A stretch of DNA of 64,000 nt from SIG589 sp045652465 (GTDB taxonomy: Bacteria > Bacillota > Clostridia > Oscillospirales > Acutalibacteraceae), in NCBI GenBank assembly GCA_045652465.1, contig JAZRUI010000015.1:295055-359054 (forward strand), in the 5' to 3' direction. A program made the translations under genes and the position numbers. Numbering within the stretch: position 1 is the first letter of the stretch; each line of letters starts with the position of its first letter. Below the pieces are notes generated by a model. The model saw only the letters and a program-made list of their open reading frames with translations, did not search any database and had not been told where the DNA came from. Below, one piece after another: positions 27,221-34,925 of the stretch.

Positions 27221-28600
27221 ATGAAACAGCTTAGGGAAGAAGATAAAATCATCGAACGCGTTAAGCGAATTCATATGATAGGAATCGGCGGTTCGGGAAT
27301 GTGCCCGCTTGCCGAAATTTTGCATGGAAAGGGATATATTCTCTCGGGCTCTGATAACAACGAGAGCGACCCGCTAAAGCGCGTTCGCGCGCTGGGCGCC
27401 AAGGTTTATATGGGCCATGCCGCCGAAAATATAGGCGATAGCGAGCTTGTTGTTTATTCGGCAGCAATCTCGGCCGATAACCCCGAGCTCCAAGAGGCTC
27501 GCCGCCGCGGCATTCCAACCATGGAGCGTTCTCATCTTTTGGGCGCGTTAACCCGCAAGTATGATAATGTTATCGGAGTTTGCGGAACCCATGGCAAAAC
27601 TACCGTTACCTCTATGATAACACAAATTCTCTATTTAAACAACCTTGATCCTACAGCAGTTATCGGCGGTCGCCTTCCGCTGCTTGGAACCAACGGTCGA
27701 AGCGGTCAAAGCGAGCATATGGTTTGCGAGTCCTGCGAGTTTGTTGACACATTTTTGCAGCTCTCTCCCGATGTTTCGGTTTTGCTTAATATCGATGATG
27801 ACCATCTCGATTATTTCAAAACAATGGAGAACCTTGTTCTTTCCTTCCATAAGTTCATTTCCATGTCCCACACTGCTTATATAAACGGCGATGATGCTTT
27901 AGCGATGGGCGCGGCAAAGGGAATAGGCGCCAAGGTTATAACCTTCGGTCTTTCAAAGGATAACGATTTTTATGCCGATAATTTGGAAGTCGGCGCTTCG
28001 GGTTATGAATTCGATGTTTATAAAAAAGGCGAGTTTTTGGGCCGAATCCATCTCCGCATCCCAGGCGAGCATAATGTTTATAACGGTCTTGCCGCCTTCG
28101 CGGTTGCCTATGATTTGGGCGTTTCTCCCGAGGATATCGACCGCGCATTCTCGATGTTCACGGGTGCGGGAAGAAGATTCGAATTTTTGGCTGAGGGCGG
28201 CGGAGTAACCCTTTTTGATGACTATGCCCATCATCCAACCGAAATCGAGGCAACCCTAAAGGCTGCCAAAAGCTTAAGTTTCTCCCGAGTTATTGCAATT
28301 TTCCAACCCTTCACATTTTCGAGAACCGCCCTCTTAAAGGATGAGTTTGCGGCGGCTCTTTCCCATGCTGATAAGGTTATTTTAACCCCCATAATGGGCT
28401 CTCGCGAGGTTAACACCTATGGCATAGCCAGCGAGCATATCGCTGAGAAATTAAGCGATTGCGTTGTTTTGCCAACCTTTAGGGATATTGCCGACCATAT
28501 CAAGGAGATTAAACGCGAAGGCGATATGATAATAACCATGGGCGGCGGCGATATTTATAAGGCTGCCTACCTAATCCGCGAGGATATGGAAAATTGTTAA
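27221..28600 (+). CDS. murC: UDP-N-acetylmuramate--L-alanine ligase
   Basis: This 459-residue Mur ligase adds L-alanine to UDP-MurNAc, the first step of stem-peptide synthesis. It shows the N-terminal Rossmann loop MIGIGGSGMCPLA, the ATP-binding GVCGTHGKTTVTSMI motif near residue 108, the LLNIDDDHLDYF metal region and the DDYAHHPTEI motif near residue 340. TTGGAGGAA supports the ATG at 27221. It stands outside a dcw cluster here, which is common in Clostridia. Confidence 0.95.
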   Translation: MKQLREEDKIIERVKRIHMIGIGGSGMCPLAEILHGKGYILSGSDNNESDPLKRVRALGAKVYMGHAAENIGDSELVVYSAAISADNPELQEARRRGIPTMERSHLLGALTRKYDNVIGVCGTHGKTTVTSMITQILYLNNLDPTAVIGGRLPLLGTNGRSGQSEHMVCESCEFVDTFLQLSPDVSVLLNIDDDHLDYFKTMENLVLSFHKFISMSHTAYINGDDALAMGAAKGIGAKVITFGLSKDNDFYADNLEVGASGYEFDVYKKGEFLGRIHLRIPGEHNVYNGLAAFAVAYDLGVSPEDIDRAFSMFTGAGRRFEFLAEGGGVTLFDDYAHHPTEIEATLKAAKSLSFSRVIAIFQPFTFSRTALLKDEFAAALSHADKVILTPIMGSREVNTYGIASEHIAEKLSDCVVLPTFRDIADHIKEIKREGDMIITMGGGDIYKAAYLIREDMENC

Positions 28601-28670
28601 TTGTAAATTAACAAACTTTGTTGTATTATGTATTAAGATTAATTAAATAAGATTTAACGGATGTGTCAAA

Positions 28671-29393
28671 ATGCAGGAAAAAATGCCCTTAGTAACAAAA
28701 TGCTTGGTATCGGTGTTGATACTTAACTTTTTGTGCTTCTTTATTCAAATGTCGTTTACCATCGTCGCAGTCGGCGTAGGCACCAAGCCCATAGGCTATG
28801 ATATCTATATGGAGATTGATGGCGAGCAGGTAAAACAATACACCCATTATTATGAAAACGGCGATGACCCCCGCATAGAGGAAATGGATAAGGCAGGAAC
28901 CGAATATAACAAGGTTGAGCTTAGAACCCCTATCGGCAAAGCTGCCTCCTTCGTTGTTAAAGCACTAACTATGCTTTGCTCCATTTCAATCTTTTGCGCT
29001 TTGGTTTATTCAACCCTTTGGAAAGCGGGCGACAGCGATAACAACCGCTCGGTTTATGGCGGCGGCGCGCGCGACCGCTTGAAGGGACTGAAGGTTGGCC
29101 TAATGGCGGTTTCGCCCTTCGCTCTTTTATATATCTTGCTTGTTATCAATAAGTTTTCAACCTTTTGGCCGGGAATTTATGGTATTTTCAAAATCGCCAA
29201 CTATTATCTTTTCCCCTTGGTTAGCGCAGCCTATGGCTCGGCGGCGAATGTTGCGGGAATCTCGATTGGCGGATTGGCTCTCTTGCTCTTAACATTAGTG
29301 CCTATCCCGCTTGCAGCAGCGCTTGGTTATTATTTCGGCAACAGTGAGATTTCCATAAAAAATAAAATCGTTTATGTTAAGGAGAAAAAATAA
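28671..29393 (+). CDS. Hypothetical membrane protein, 240 aa
   Basis: Five or so hydrophobic segments are visible, at about residues 8-32, 90-112, 139-158, 165-185 and 195-222. An extracytoplasmic loop lies between the first two (about residues 35-85). No family is recognised. It overlaps the following DUF624-like gene by one base, so the two probably work together in the envelope. Confidence 0.75.
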   Translation: MQEKMPLVTKCLVSVLILNFLCFFIQMSFTIVAVGVGTKPIGYDIYMEIDGEQVKQYTHYYENGDDPRIEEMDKAGTEYNKVELRTPIGKAASFVVKALTMLCSISIFCALVYSTLWKAGDSDNNRSVYGGGARDRLKGLKVGLMAVSPFALLYILLVINKFSTFWPGIYGIFKIANYYLFPLVSAAYGSAANVAGISIGGLALLLLTLVPIPLAAALGYYFGNSEISIKNKIVYVKEKK

Positions 29394-30223
29394 TGGGTCT
29401 TTTCAAAATCAACTATGAAAAGGAAGGTCCCGGCGTTTCCAAGGAAGAACCGAAAAAGAAAACATTTATCCGTTTCTTTGAGATTTATTTCCGCAATATT
29501 TGGAAGCTGATGAACATAACCTTCTATTATATTTTAATGTGCCTGCCCATCGTTACATATGGCATGGCAAACGCAGGTATCGCCCATGTAACCCGCAGCC
29601 TTGCCCGCGAGAAGCATTCCTTCGGCAGGCAGGACTTCTTCGATACCATCAAGAAAAACTGGCTCCAAAGCCTTATAGTAGGCATTCTAAACCTGCTCAT
29701 AACCGCAACCATCATCTATTCGCTTTGGTATTATTTCGCATCCAAGGGCACCATGGCAACCGTTTTAACGGGTGTAATGCTGTTTTGCTTTATAACCTTC
29801 ACGGTTATGACCTATTATATGCCCATGCTTATAATAACCTTCGGCCTTTCCATCAAGCAAATTTATAAAAACTGCTTTAAGTTTGTGTTCCTGAATTTTT
29901 GGCGCAATATGTTGCTGTTTTTCGTGTTGCTTGCCTTCGATGTGTTGCTTATCGTTTTAATGCTAATGCCGCCCTTCGGCAGCATGATAGGAAGCCTGCT
30001 TTTATTCTTAATCTATCCCGGCTTCCGCGCATTCTTAATTCAGTTCACGATTTTTGATTGCATCCGCAAGTTTATGATCGACCCGTATTATGAAGAGCAT
30101 CCCGATGCGGATATCCAAAAGCGCCTTGATTTAGGCCTCCCGGTGCCCGAGGAATATATGCCCAAATACGAAGACGATGATGTTTTTGCCGATGAGCGTA
30201 TGCTTCCCAAAACCGAAGAATAA
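29393..30223 (+). CDS. DUF624 (YesL-like) family membrane protein
   Basis: This 276-residue protein has a polar lysine-rich N-terminus, then MCLPIVTYGMANAGIAHVTRSLA, which matches the LPIVTxG signature of DUF624, followed by the DFFDTIKKNW segment. About five membrane helices follow, then a charged C-terminal tail. YesL-like proteins often accompany carbohydrate uptake genes, but none are adjacent. It is coupled to the upstream membrane protein and closed by a terminator. Confidence 0.78.
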   Translation: MGLFKINYEKEGPGVSKEEPKKKTFIRFFEIYFRNIWKLMNITFYYILMCLPIVTYGMANAGIAHVTRSLAREKHSFGRQDFFDTIKKNWLQSLIVGILNLLITATIIYSLWYYFASKGTMATVLTGVMLFCFITFTVMTYYMPMLIITFGLSIKQIYKNCFKFVFLNFWRNMLLFFVLLAFDVLLIVLMLMPPFGSMIGSLLLFLIYPGFRAFLIQFTIFDCIRKFMIDPYYEEHPDADIQKRLDLGLPVPEEYMPKYEDDDVFADERMLPKTEE

Positions 30224-30229
30224 AAAAAT

Positions 30230-30259
30230 AAAGCACTCCGATTTTTCGGAGTGCTTTTT
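30230..30259 (+). terminator. Rho-independent terminator
   Basis: AAAGCACTCCGA and TCGGAGTGCTTT form a stem around TTTT and are followed by a T-run. It lies between the convergent DUF624 and degV genes. Confidence 0.9.
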
Positions 30260-30370
30260 ATATTAACGGGGCATATCGGTACTCTGTGGATAGACCATGG
30301 CTATCGCCGATATAGCGGGAATCCCTAATGCGCCCCCTCACAACATCCTATGAGGGAGATAACCTAATTG

Positions 30371-31234
30371 TTACTCTATGGGATTCTTTCTAATGAAGAG
30401 AACGCCAAGGGTATCTCTTCCGCAGTGAGCCGAAACGGTGCAGCCGGCGCGGGTAACGAAAACCTCGCCCCAGTCGCAGGCGGCCTCAACCTGTGCCTTA
30501 ATATCGTTAACAATCTCGCTGTCGCAGCCCGCATGGGTAATGAAAACGCGGTCGAGAACGAAGTTATCCTTATCGGCAAGGCGTTCATCAGCATAGGTCT
30601 TCAAAACCTCGGCAAACCTGCCGCGATATTTCTTTTCAACGCCCATGGCGCCGCCCTTAACAACGATGCAGGGCTTAAGCTTTAAGAGGTTTGCGCCCAT
30701 AGCGGCAACTGCCGAGCAGCGTCCGCCCTTGTGAAGATATTTAAGGTCATCAACAACAAACGAAGCATCAACCCTTTGGGCCATATCGTTTATAGCTTCA
30801 ACGATTTCCTCGGCGGTTTTGCCCTCCTTAACCATATCGGCTGCGGCTAAAACCAAAAGTCCTCCGCCTGTTGAGAGATTTTTAGTGTCAACAACATAAA
30901 CATTCGGAACCTCTTCAGCGGCTAAAACGGCATTGTGGTTATTAACCGACATGGAAGAGCTGATTGTGAAATGGATGAGGGTAGAACCGTCAGCGGTCAT
31001 TTCATTGAAGAAATCGATATGGTCGCCAATGCTGGTAGCAGCGGTTTTGGCGAGCTTTCCTGTGCGTTCGGCATAGGCATAAAGGTCATCGGGTTGCGCC
31101 TCAACGCCATCAATATAAACCTTATCGTCCATAACAACGGTAAGGGGTCTAATAGCAATAGAATATCTCTCGCAAAGCTCGGGACTTAAATCGGTTGTGC
31201 TGTCGCTCGAGAGTTTAATCTTAATATCAGCCAT
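30371..31234 (-). CDS. DegV family fatty-acid-binding protein
   Basis: This 287-residue DegV protein has the start SSDSTTDLSPELCERY, the TAATSIGDHIDFF segment near residue 66 and HFTISSSMSVNNHNA near residue 88, the latter forming the lipid-carboxylate pocket. DegV/FakB proteins present fatty acids to the FakA kinase for phospholipid synthesis. No fakA is in the window. A strong AAGGAGG site lies upstream of the ATG. The gene is divergent from rpe. Confidence 0.92.
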   Translation of the reverse strand: MADIKIKLSSDSTTDLSPELCERYSIAIRPLTVVMDDKVYIDGVEAQPDDLYAYAERTGKLAKTAATSIGDHIDFFNEMTADGSTLIHFTISSSMSVNNHNAVLAAEEVPNVYVVDTKNLSTGGGLLVLAAADMVKEGKTAEEIVEAINDMAQRVDASFVVDDLKYLHKGGRCSAVAAMGANLLKLKPCIVVKGGAMGVEKKYRGRFAEVLKTYADERLADKDNFVLDRVFITHAGCDSEIVNDIKAQVEAACDWGEVFVTRAGCTVSAHCGRDTLGVLFIRKNPIE

Positions 31235-31314
31235 TGTTTTTCCTCCTTGAAAAGTGTTGTGATGATTATATCATAACTGCCTTAAAACTACAAGCATATT
31301 TGCGATAGTAGTTC

Positions 31315-31343
31315 TTGTAAAGATGCAAAAAATATGTTAAGAT
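31315..31343 (+). promoter_or_regulatory. Probable SigA promoter for rpe
   Basis: TTGTAA (31315-31320) and TAAGAT (31338-31343) are 17 bases apart and lie 27 bases before the rpe start. Confidence 0.5.
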
Positions 31344-31369
31344 AAAGAAAACTGAAAGGGGAACGGAAA

Positions 31370-32014
31370 ATGGCAAAAATTTCGCCTTCGGTCTTAACCG
31401 CCGATTTTTTAGAACTCGATTCTTATCTTAAAACCTTCGAAGAGTGTGGCGTTGATATGCTGCATATGGATGTTATGGACGGTATATTTGTTCCTAACAT
31501 TTCCTTTGGCGCGCCCATAATCGAAAAGGTTAAAAAGCATACATCTATCCCCATGGATGTCCATCTTATGATTGACCGTCCCCACCGTTATATAGATATG
31601 TTCGCAAAGAGTGCCGATATTCTCGGATTCCATTTTGAGGCGGGCAGCGATGTTTTGGAAACGCTCAAGCAAATCCGTTCTCATGGCATCAAATCCTGCC
31701 TAACCATCAAACCCTGCACCGAGCCTGAAGAAATTTTCGAATTTCTTCCGTTTTGCGATATGGTGCTTGTCATGTCGGTAGAGCCAGGCTTCGGCGGCCA
31801 AAAGTTTATGCCCTCGGCGCTCGAAAAGCTCCGTAAACTTCGCGCCGAAATAACCCGCAGAGGTATCGATTGTCTTTTAGAGGTTGATGGCGGAATAAAT
31901 AAAGAAACCGCACCCTTGGCGGTTGCCGCAGGTGCGGATGTGCTTGTAGCTGGAAGCTATGTCTTCGATTCGAAGAATTTAGCCGAAACAATAGGGGAGA
32001 TAAAAGCCCTTTAA
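31370..32014 (+). CDS. rpe: Ribulose-phosphate 3-epimerase
   Basis: This 214-residue TIM-barrel enzyme interconverts ribulose-5-phosphate and xylulose-5-phosphate in the pentose phosphate pathway. The motifs ISPSVLTADF, LHMDVMDGIFVPN, MDVHLMI and VEPGFGGQKF are all present, as is the phosphate-binding end with VDGGIN and GADVLVAGS. AAAGGGG precedes the ATG. Its last four bases overlap the convergent MecA-like gene. Confidence 0.96.
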   Translation: MAKISPSVLTADFLELDSYLKTFEECGVDMLHMDVMDGIFVPNISFGAPIIEKVKKHTSIPMDVHLMIDRPHRYIDMFAKSADILGFHFEAGSDVLETLKQIRSHGIKSCLTIKPCTEPEEIFEFLPFCDMVLVMSVEPGFGGQKFMPSALEKLRKLRAEITRRGIDCLLEVDGGINKETAPLAVAAGADVLVAGSYVFDSKNLAETIGEIKAL

Positions 32015-32547
32015 ATAATGATTTGTTTAACAGGAGTGTTGCCACAAATTTTGTGCCAATGCTCCTTTGTTTTTGCGAGAGAAAACCGCTTATGAATAAT
32101 AGAAACCGCAAATTCCGTTCCGAGCTTTAAGAGGCGGCGGCTCATATCGCGGCTGTCGATAATAATGCGATAGAGCCCTTCATTCCTGTAAATTGAGAGC
32201 AGCATATCATCCTTTATGCGCTTTATTTGCTCGCAAAACGAAAGCATATCCTCGCAGTTTTCAAATTCGTATATGTAAGGGTAGTCGCTTCTTAAGAGCC
32301 TGCGCCCGCCCCCGAGGATAAAATAAATATCGCAGCCTCCCGAATGAGTAGGATAAACCTTGATGGAAAGCCTGTCGGCGGAAAGCGAAAAATCCGAGTT
32401 TTCCATGGCGCGGAGAAGAATGCTTCCGAGCGCCGCGCGCGAGCGGGCGTTATCATAGCGTATTTCTTTGAAACTACCGAAATAATCGCAAATTTCGGTT
32501 GCGGTTAGGGTTATTTTGAGCTGTCGCCCCTTCGAATCTATAATCAT
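32011..32547 (-). CDS. MecA-like adaptor protein (putative)
   Basis: The 178-residue protein has an N-terminal domain (about residues 8-75) with the MecA-type pattern: a T-x-x-E-I opening, a helix ending in aspartate-asparagine, then LSIKVYPTHSGGCDIYF. A second domain carries the FENCEDMLSFCEQI segment, similar to the MecA C-terminal domain. MecA adaptors deliver substrates to ClpC, but similarity here is modest. A GGAGGAG site fixes the start at 32547. Function is inferred from layout only. Confidence 0.6.
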   Translation of the reverse strand: MIIDSKGRQLKITLTATEICDYFGSFKEIRYDNARSRAALGSILLRAMENSDFSLSADRLSIKVYPTHSGGCDIYFILGGGRRLLRSDYPYIYEFENCEDMLSFCEQIKRIKDDMLLSIYRNEGLYRIIIDSRDMSRRLLKLGTEFAVSIIHKRFSLAKTKEHWHKICGNTPVKQIII

Positions 32548-32650
32548 ATGCGCCACTCCTCCAAGCATATTTTAAGCTCCCAAGGCCCTTATATTCAAGC
32601 GGTAAATATTGTTTAGCGCCGCGGGCGGCAGCCCGCAGCGCAGGGTAAAG

Positions 32651-33445
32651 CTATTTGCAGCCGCAGCCAAAGCCTTGTCGGTCATTCGGGTCTTCGGCAG
32701 GGGGGAAGAACTCATTGGTCGGGAATTCAATCCTGCGGAAAAGGTCGCAGGGATGCTCCGCCGTGTCCTCGCATTGCTTTTCGGGAATGCAAAAATCATA
32801 AACGGGAATAAGCATTTGAACATTTCGAACGAGCTGAACGATGCTGAAAAGACCAAGTGTAACAAAAACGGTGGGGGTGCCGCCCTCACATTCGGTGCAA
32901 ACCTGACCGCCAAGGCACTGGCAAATGCAGGCAGGAATGCAGCAGCTGCTCTCGTGGCAGTTGCGGATTTCGCCGATTCTTGCCGAAAGGGGAACGGGGT
33001 CAACGCTTTGAACAACGCAACGCGGTGTGTTCGAGGTGCGGGGCAGCTGTGAGTCCATTGCTTCCTCAAGAGATATGTTGTTGGAGAAAACCTTAACATT
33101 TCCATCGCTGCCGTAGAGAATTACCTTTTTGCTGAAATATGCAATACCTCTAACCGTTGTGGGCGCGGCATGGGGCGAGAGGATAAGGTCGCATTCAACC
33201 AAAAAGAAGAATGTAAGGTCGCAGGAATAATAGCCTCGGTTAAAGCTGACGGGCTCAACATCGATATAAACATTAAGCACCTCAGCCCTGCGCGTGCGAA
33301 CGCTTAAAGCGCGACCAACCAGCGCCTGGTCGGCGGCAGTGAAGTAGCAACGAAGGTCTTCAAGACAGTCGCGGTCGCAGCAGGAATCATAAACCCTGCC
33401 GGCGTCAATACAAACCGCCTCTTTAAAGCCATTGTTATCCGCCAT
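32651..33445 (-). CDS. Cys-rich protein, putative spore-associated
   Basis: This 264-residue protein has no signal peptide and more than twenty cysteines. They cluster near the start (CCDRDCLEDLRC), in the middle (CCIPACICQCLGG...CTEC) and at the very end (GFGCGCK). The rest looks beta-rich, with SVRTRRAEVLNVYIDVEPV and YYSCDLTFFFLVECDL. No named family is recognised. High cysteine content and the adjacent divergent spoVAC make a spore coat or spore-surface role plausible. An AAGGAGGC site precedes the ATG. Confidence 0.7.
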   Translation of the reverse strand: MADNNGFKEAVCIDAGRVYDSCCDRDCLEDLRCYFTAADQALVGRALSVRTRRAEVLNVYIDVEPVSFNRGYYSCDLTFFFLVECDLILSPHAAPTTVRGIAYFSKKVILYGSDGNVKVFSNNISLEEAMDSQLPRTSNTPRCVVQSVDPVPLSARIGEIRNCHESSCCIPACICQCLGGQVCTECEGGTPTVFVTLGLFSIVQLVRNVQMLIPVYDFCIPEKQCEDTAEHPCDLFRRIEFPTNEFFPPAEDPNDRQGFGCGCK

Positions 33446-33486
33446 TAAAAAAGCCTCCTTGAAAAAATTGAAGTAAAAACTTCTAT

Positions 33487-33499
33487 AACATACTATGTT
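33487..33499. promoter_or_regulatory. Palindrome with sporulation-type -10 sequence between the Cys-rich gene and spoVAC
   Basis: AACATACTATGTT is a perfect palindrome around a central C. Read on the plus strand it contains CATACTA, which matches the -10 consensus of forespore/mother-cell sigma factors, at a plausible distance from spoVAC. A convincing -35 was not found, so this is tentative. Confidence 0.3.
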
Positions 33500-33568
33500 G
33501 GGGCTTTTTTTATGTGAATGTGAATTTATCTTTATAAAAGCGGGAAAATAATGATGGAGTTGATTTTT

Positions 33569-34012
33569 ATGAATATAACCAATAATGAGTATAAAAAACT
33601 ATATGAAGCTGCCAGCCCCAAAAGCCCAAAACTCAAGGATTTTTTATGGGCGTTTTTGGTTGGTGGGTTTATATGTATGGTCGGTCAGCTGCTTCTTGAA
33701 CTTTATCTTTATTTAGAGTTAGGGGAGAAGATAGCCAAAACGCTGGTGCCTGTAACCTTAATCTTTATAGCGGCAGTTTTAACCGCCACCCATCTTTTCG
33801 AGCGCATAGCCAAGCGCGCAGGCGCGGGAACCCTCGTTCCCATAACAGGCTTTGCAAACGCCGTTGTTTCTCCCGCCATTGAGTTTAAATCCGAGGGCTG
33901 GGTTTTGGGGCTCGGCGCTAATATGTTCAAAATCGCAGGCCCCGTTATCGCTTATGGCACCCTCGCCAGCGTGCTCTACGGAGTAATCTATTGGCTTTGT
34001 CAAATCAAATAG
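33569..34012 (+). CDS. spoVAC: Stage V sporulation protein AC
   Basis: This 147-residue membrane protein matches SpoVAC, with YKKLYEAASPKSP near the start, AFLVGGFICMVGQLL as the first membrane segment, and the conserved GAGTLVPITGFANAVVSPAIEFKSEGW-type region (about residues 96-122). SpoVAC is a mechanosensitive channel component for dipicolinic acid uptake and release in spores. The ATG at 33569 has a GGAG site. Unusually, a terminator follows directly and spoVAD lies 5 kb away instead of adjacent. Confidence 0.94.
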   Translation: MNITNNEYKKLYEAASPKSPKLKDFLWAFLVGGFICMVGQLLLELYLYLELGEKIAKTLVPVTLIFIAAVLTATHLFERIAKRAGAGTLVPITGFANAVVSPAIEFKSEGWVLGLGANMFKIAGPVIAYGTLASVLYGVIYWLCQIK

Positions 34013-34013
34013 C

Positions 34014-34046
34014 AAAAAAGGCTTGACCGTTTGGTCAAGCCTTTTT
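34014..34046. terminator. Bidirectional terminator between spoVAC and the AraC gene
   Basis: AAAAAGGCTTGACC and GGTCAAGCCTTTTT form a long perfect stem around GTTT, with A/T runs on both sides. Confidence 0.93.
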
Positions 34047-34047
34047 C

Positions 34048-34803
34048 TTATCCTATTCTTCTTTGCTCGCGCCAGCGCTCGGGCGAGCAGGAGTTTTTCT
34101 TAATGAACAATTTATAAAAATGCGAATAGTTGGAAAAACCGCAGGAGAGCGAAATTTTCTCGAGCGAATCGGAGGTTGCCTCCATTAGGTGTTCAGCCTG
34201 CTTCAGCCGCAAAGAATTAGCATATTCAATGGGCGAGAGCGAAAAATTCTTCTTGAAAATATTTATAATATGATTCTTGCTGAAATGAAATTTTGCGCTC
34301 AGTAAATCGAGGGTTATAGTCCCGCCGAGGTTTTCTTCGATGAAGCTTGCCATTTCGTTGGCGAGGGGAGAGAGCGTCTTTGATTTTTGAAGCGCCGCAA
34401 TAATGGCATAAAATTTCCCCGCCTGCAAAATATAAGGCGAATCGCTGTGCGCGAGTTTATCCATCTCTTCCATAAGGCTTTTAAGCGCAGCATAATCAAA
34501 ATTGCCGCTTTTTTCTAAAATCGCGCCTTGGCTCTCCCAATCGGCAAGGAAATGAACATATAAATATTTTGGCGCATCGCTTTGAATGGCGCCCTCCTGC
34601 AGGCTGTCATGGCGCTGAATATGGTATTCGCCCTTGTGGATTTCATAAGGCTTTCCATCTTCTGTGAACCTCAAAACGCCATCGAAAACCAACAGCAAAA
34701 CATCATCGCGGCAAAGTCGCGAAACATGATGCTCGCCCTCTAAAAAGTAGCGAAGGGAAGCGTATTTATATGTGATAGGCCGTTCAAGATTTATGCCCTC
34801 CAT
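34048..34803 (-). CDS. AraC family transcriptional regulator
   Basis: This 251-residue regulator has an N-terminal cupin-like sensor domain (about residues 1-90), a linker, and a C-terminal pair of helix-turn-helix motifs. The first is near LLSAKFHFSKNHIINIFKKN, and the second ends with ISLSCGFSNYSHFYKLFIKK. It is divergent from the GH127 gene, with a roughly 120-base shared promoter region, and most likely activates it in response to a sugar. GAGGTG supports the start at 34803. Confidence 0.9.
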   Translation of the reverse strand: MEGINLERPITYKYASLRYFLEGEHHVSRLCRDDVLLLVFDGVLRFTEDGKPYEIHKGEYHIQRHDSLQEGAIQSDAPKYLYVHFLADWESQGAILEKSGNFDYAALKSLMEEMDKLAHSDSPYILQAGKFYAIIAALQKSKTLSPLANEMASFIEENLGGTITLDLLSAKFHFSKNHIINIFKKNFSLSPIEYANSLRLKQAEHLMEATSDSLEKISLSCGFSNYSHFYKLFIKKNSCSPERWREQRRIG

Positions 34804-34925
34804 ATTTATCACCTCGCTAAAATTTTAATAGTACAGTGTGATATTGTCAATGAAAAATGTGAATATGGTCATATAAATTGAGAATTTAGTGTGATAAAAT
34901 AAAACTAACGAAAGGGGATGACGCT

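Noticed and set aside
30260..30370. A riboswitch or small RNA between DUF624 and degV genes
   Set aside because: Only a short CCCTCA/TGAGGG pairing is visible, between convergent genes; there is no recognisable aptamer or promoter.
32609..33052. 147-codon plus-strand frame in the Cys-rich gene
   Set aside because: The minus-strand gene has a ribosome-binding site, sensible start and clustered cysteines; the alanine-rich plus-strand frame does not.
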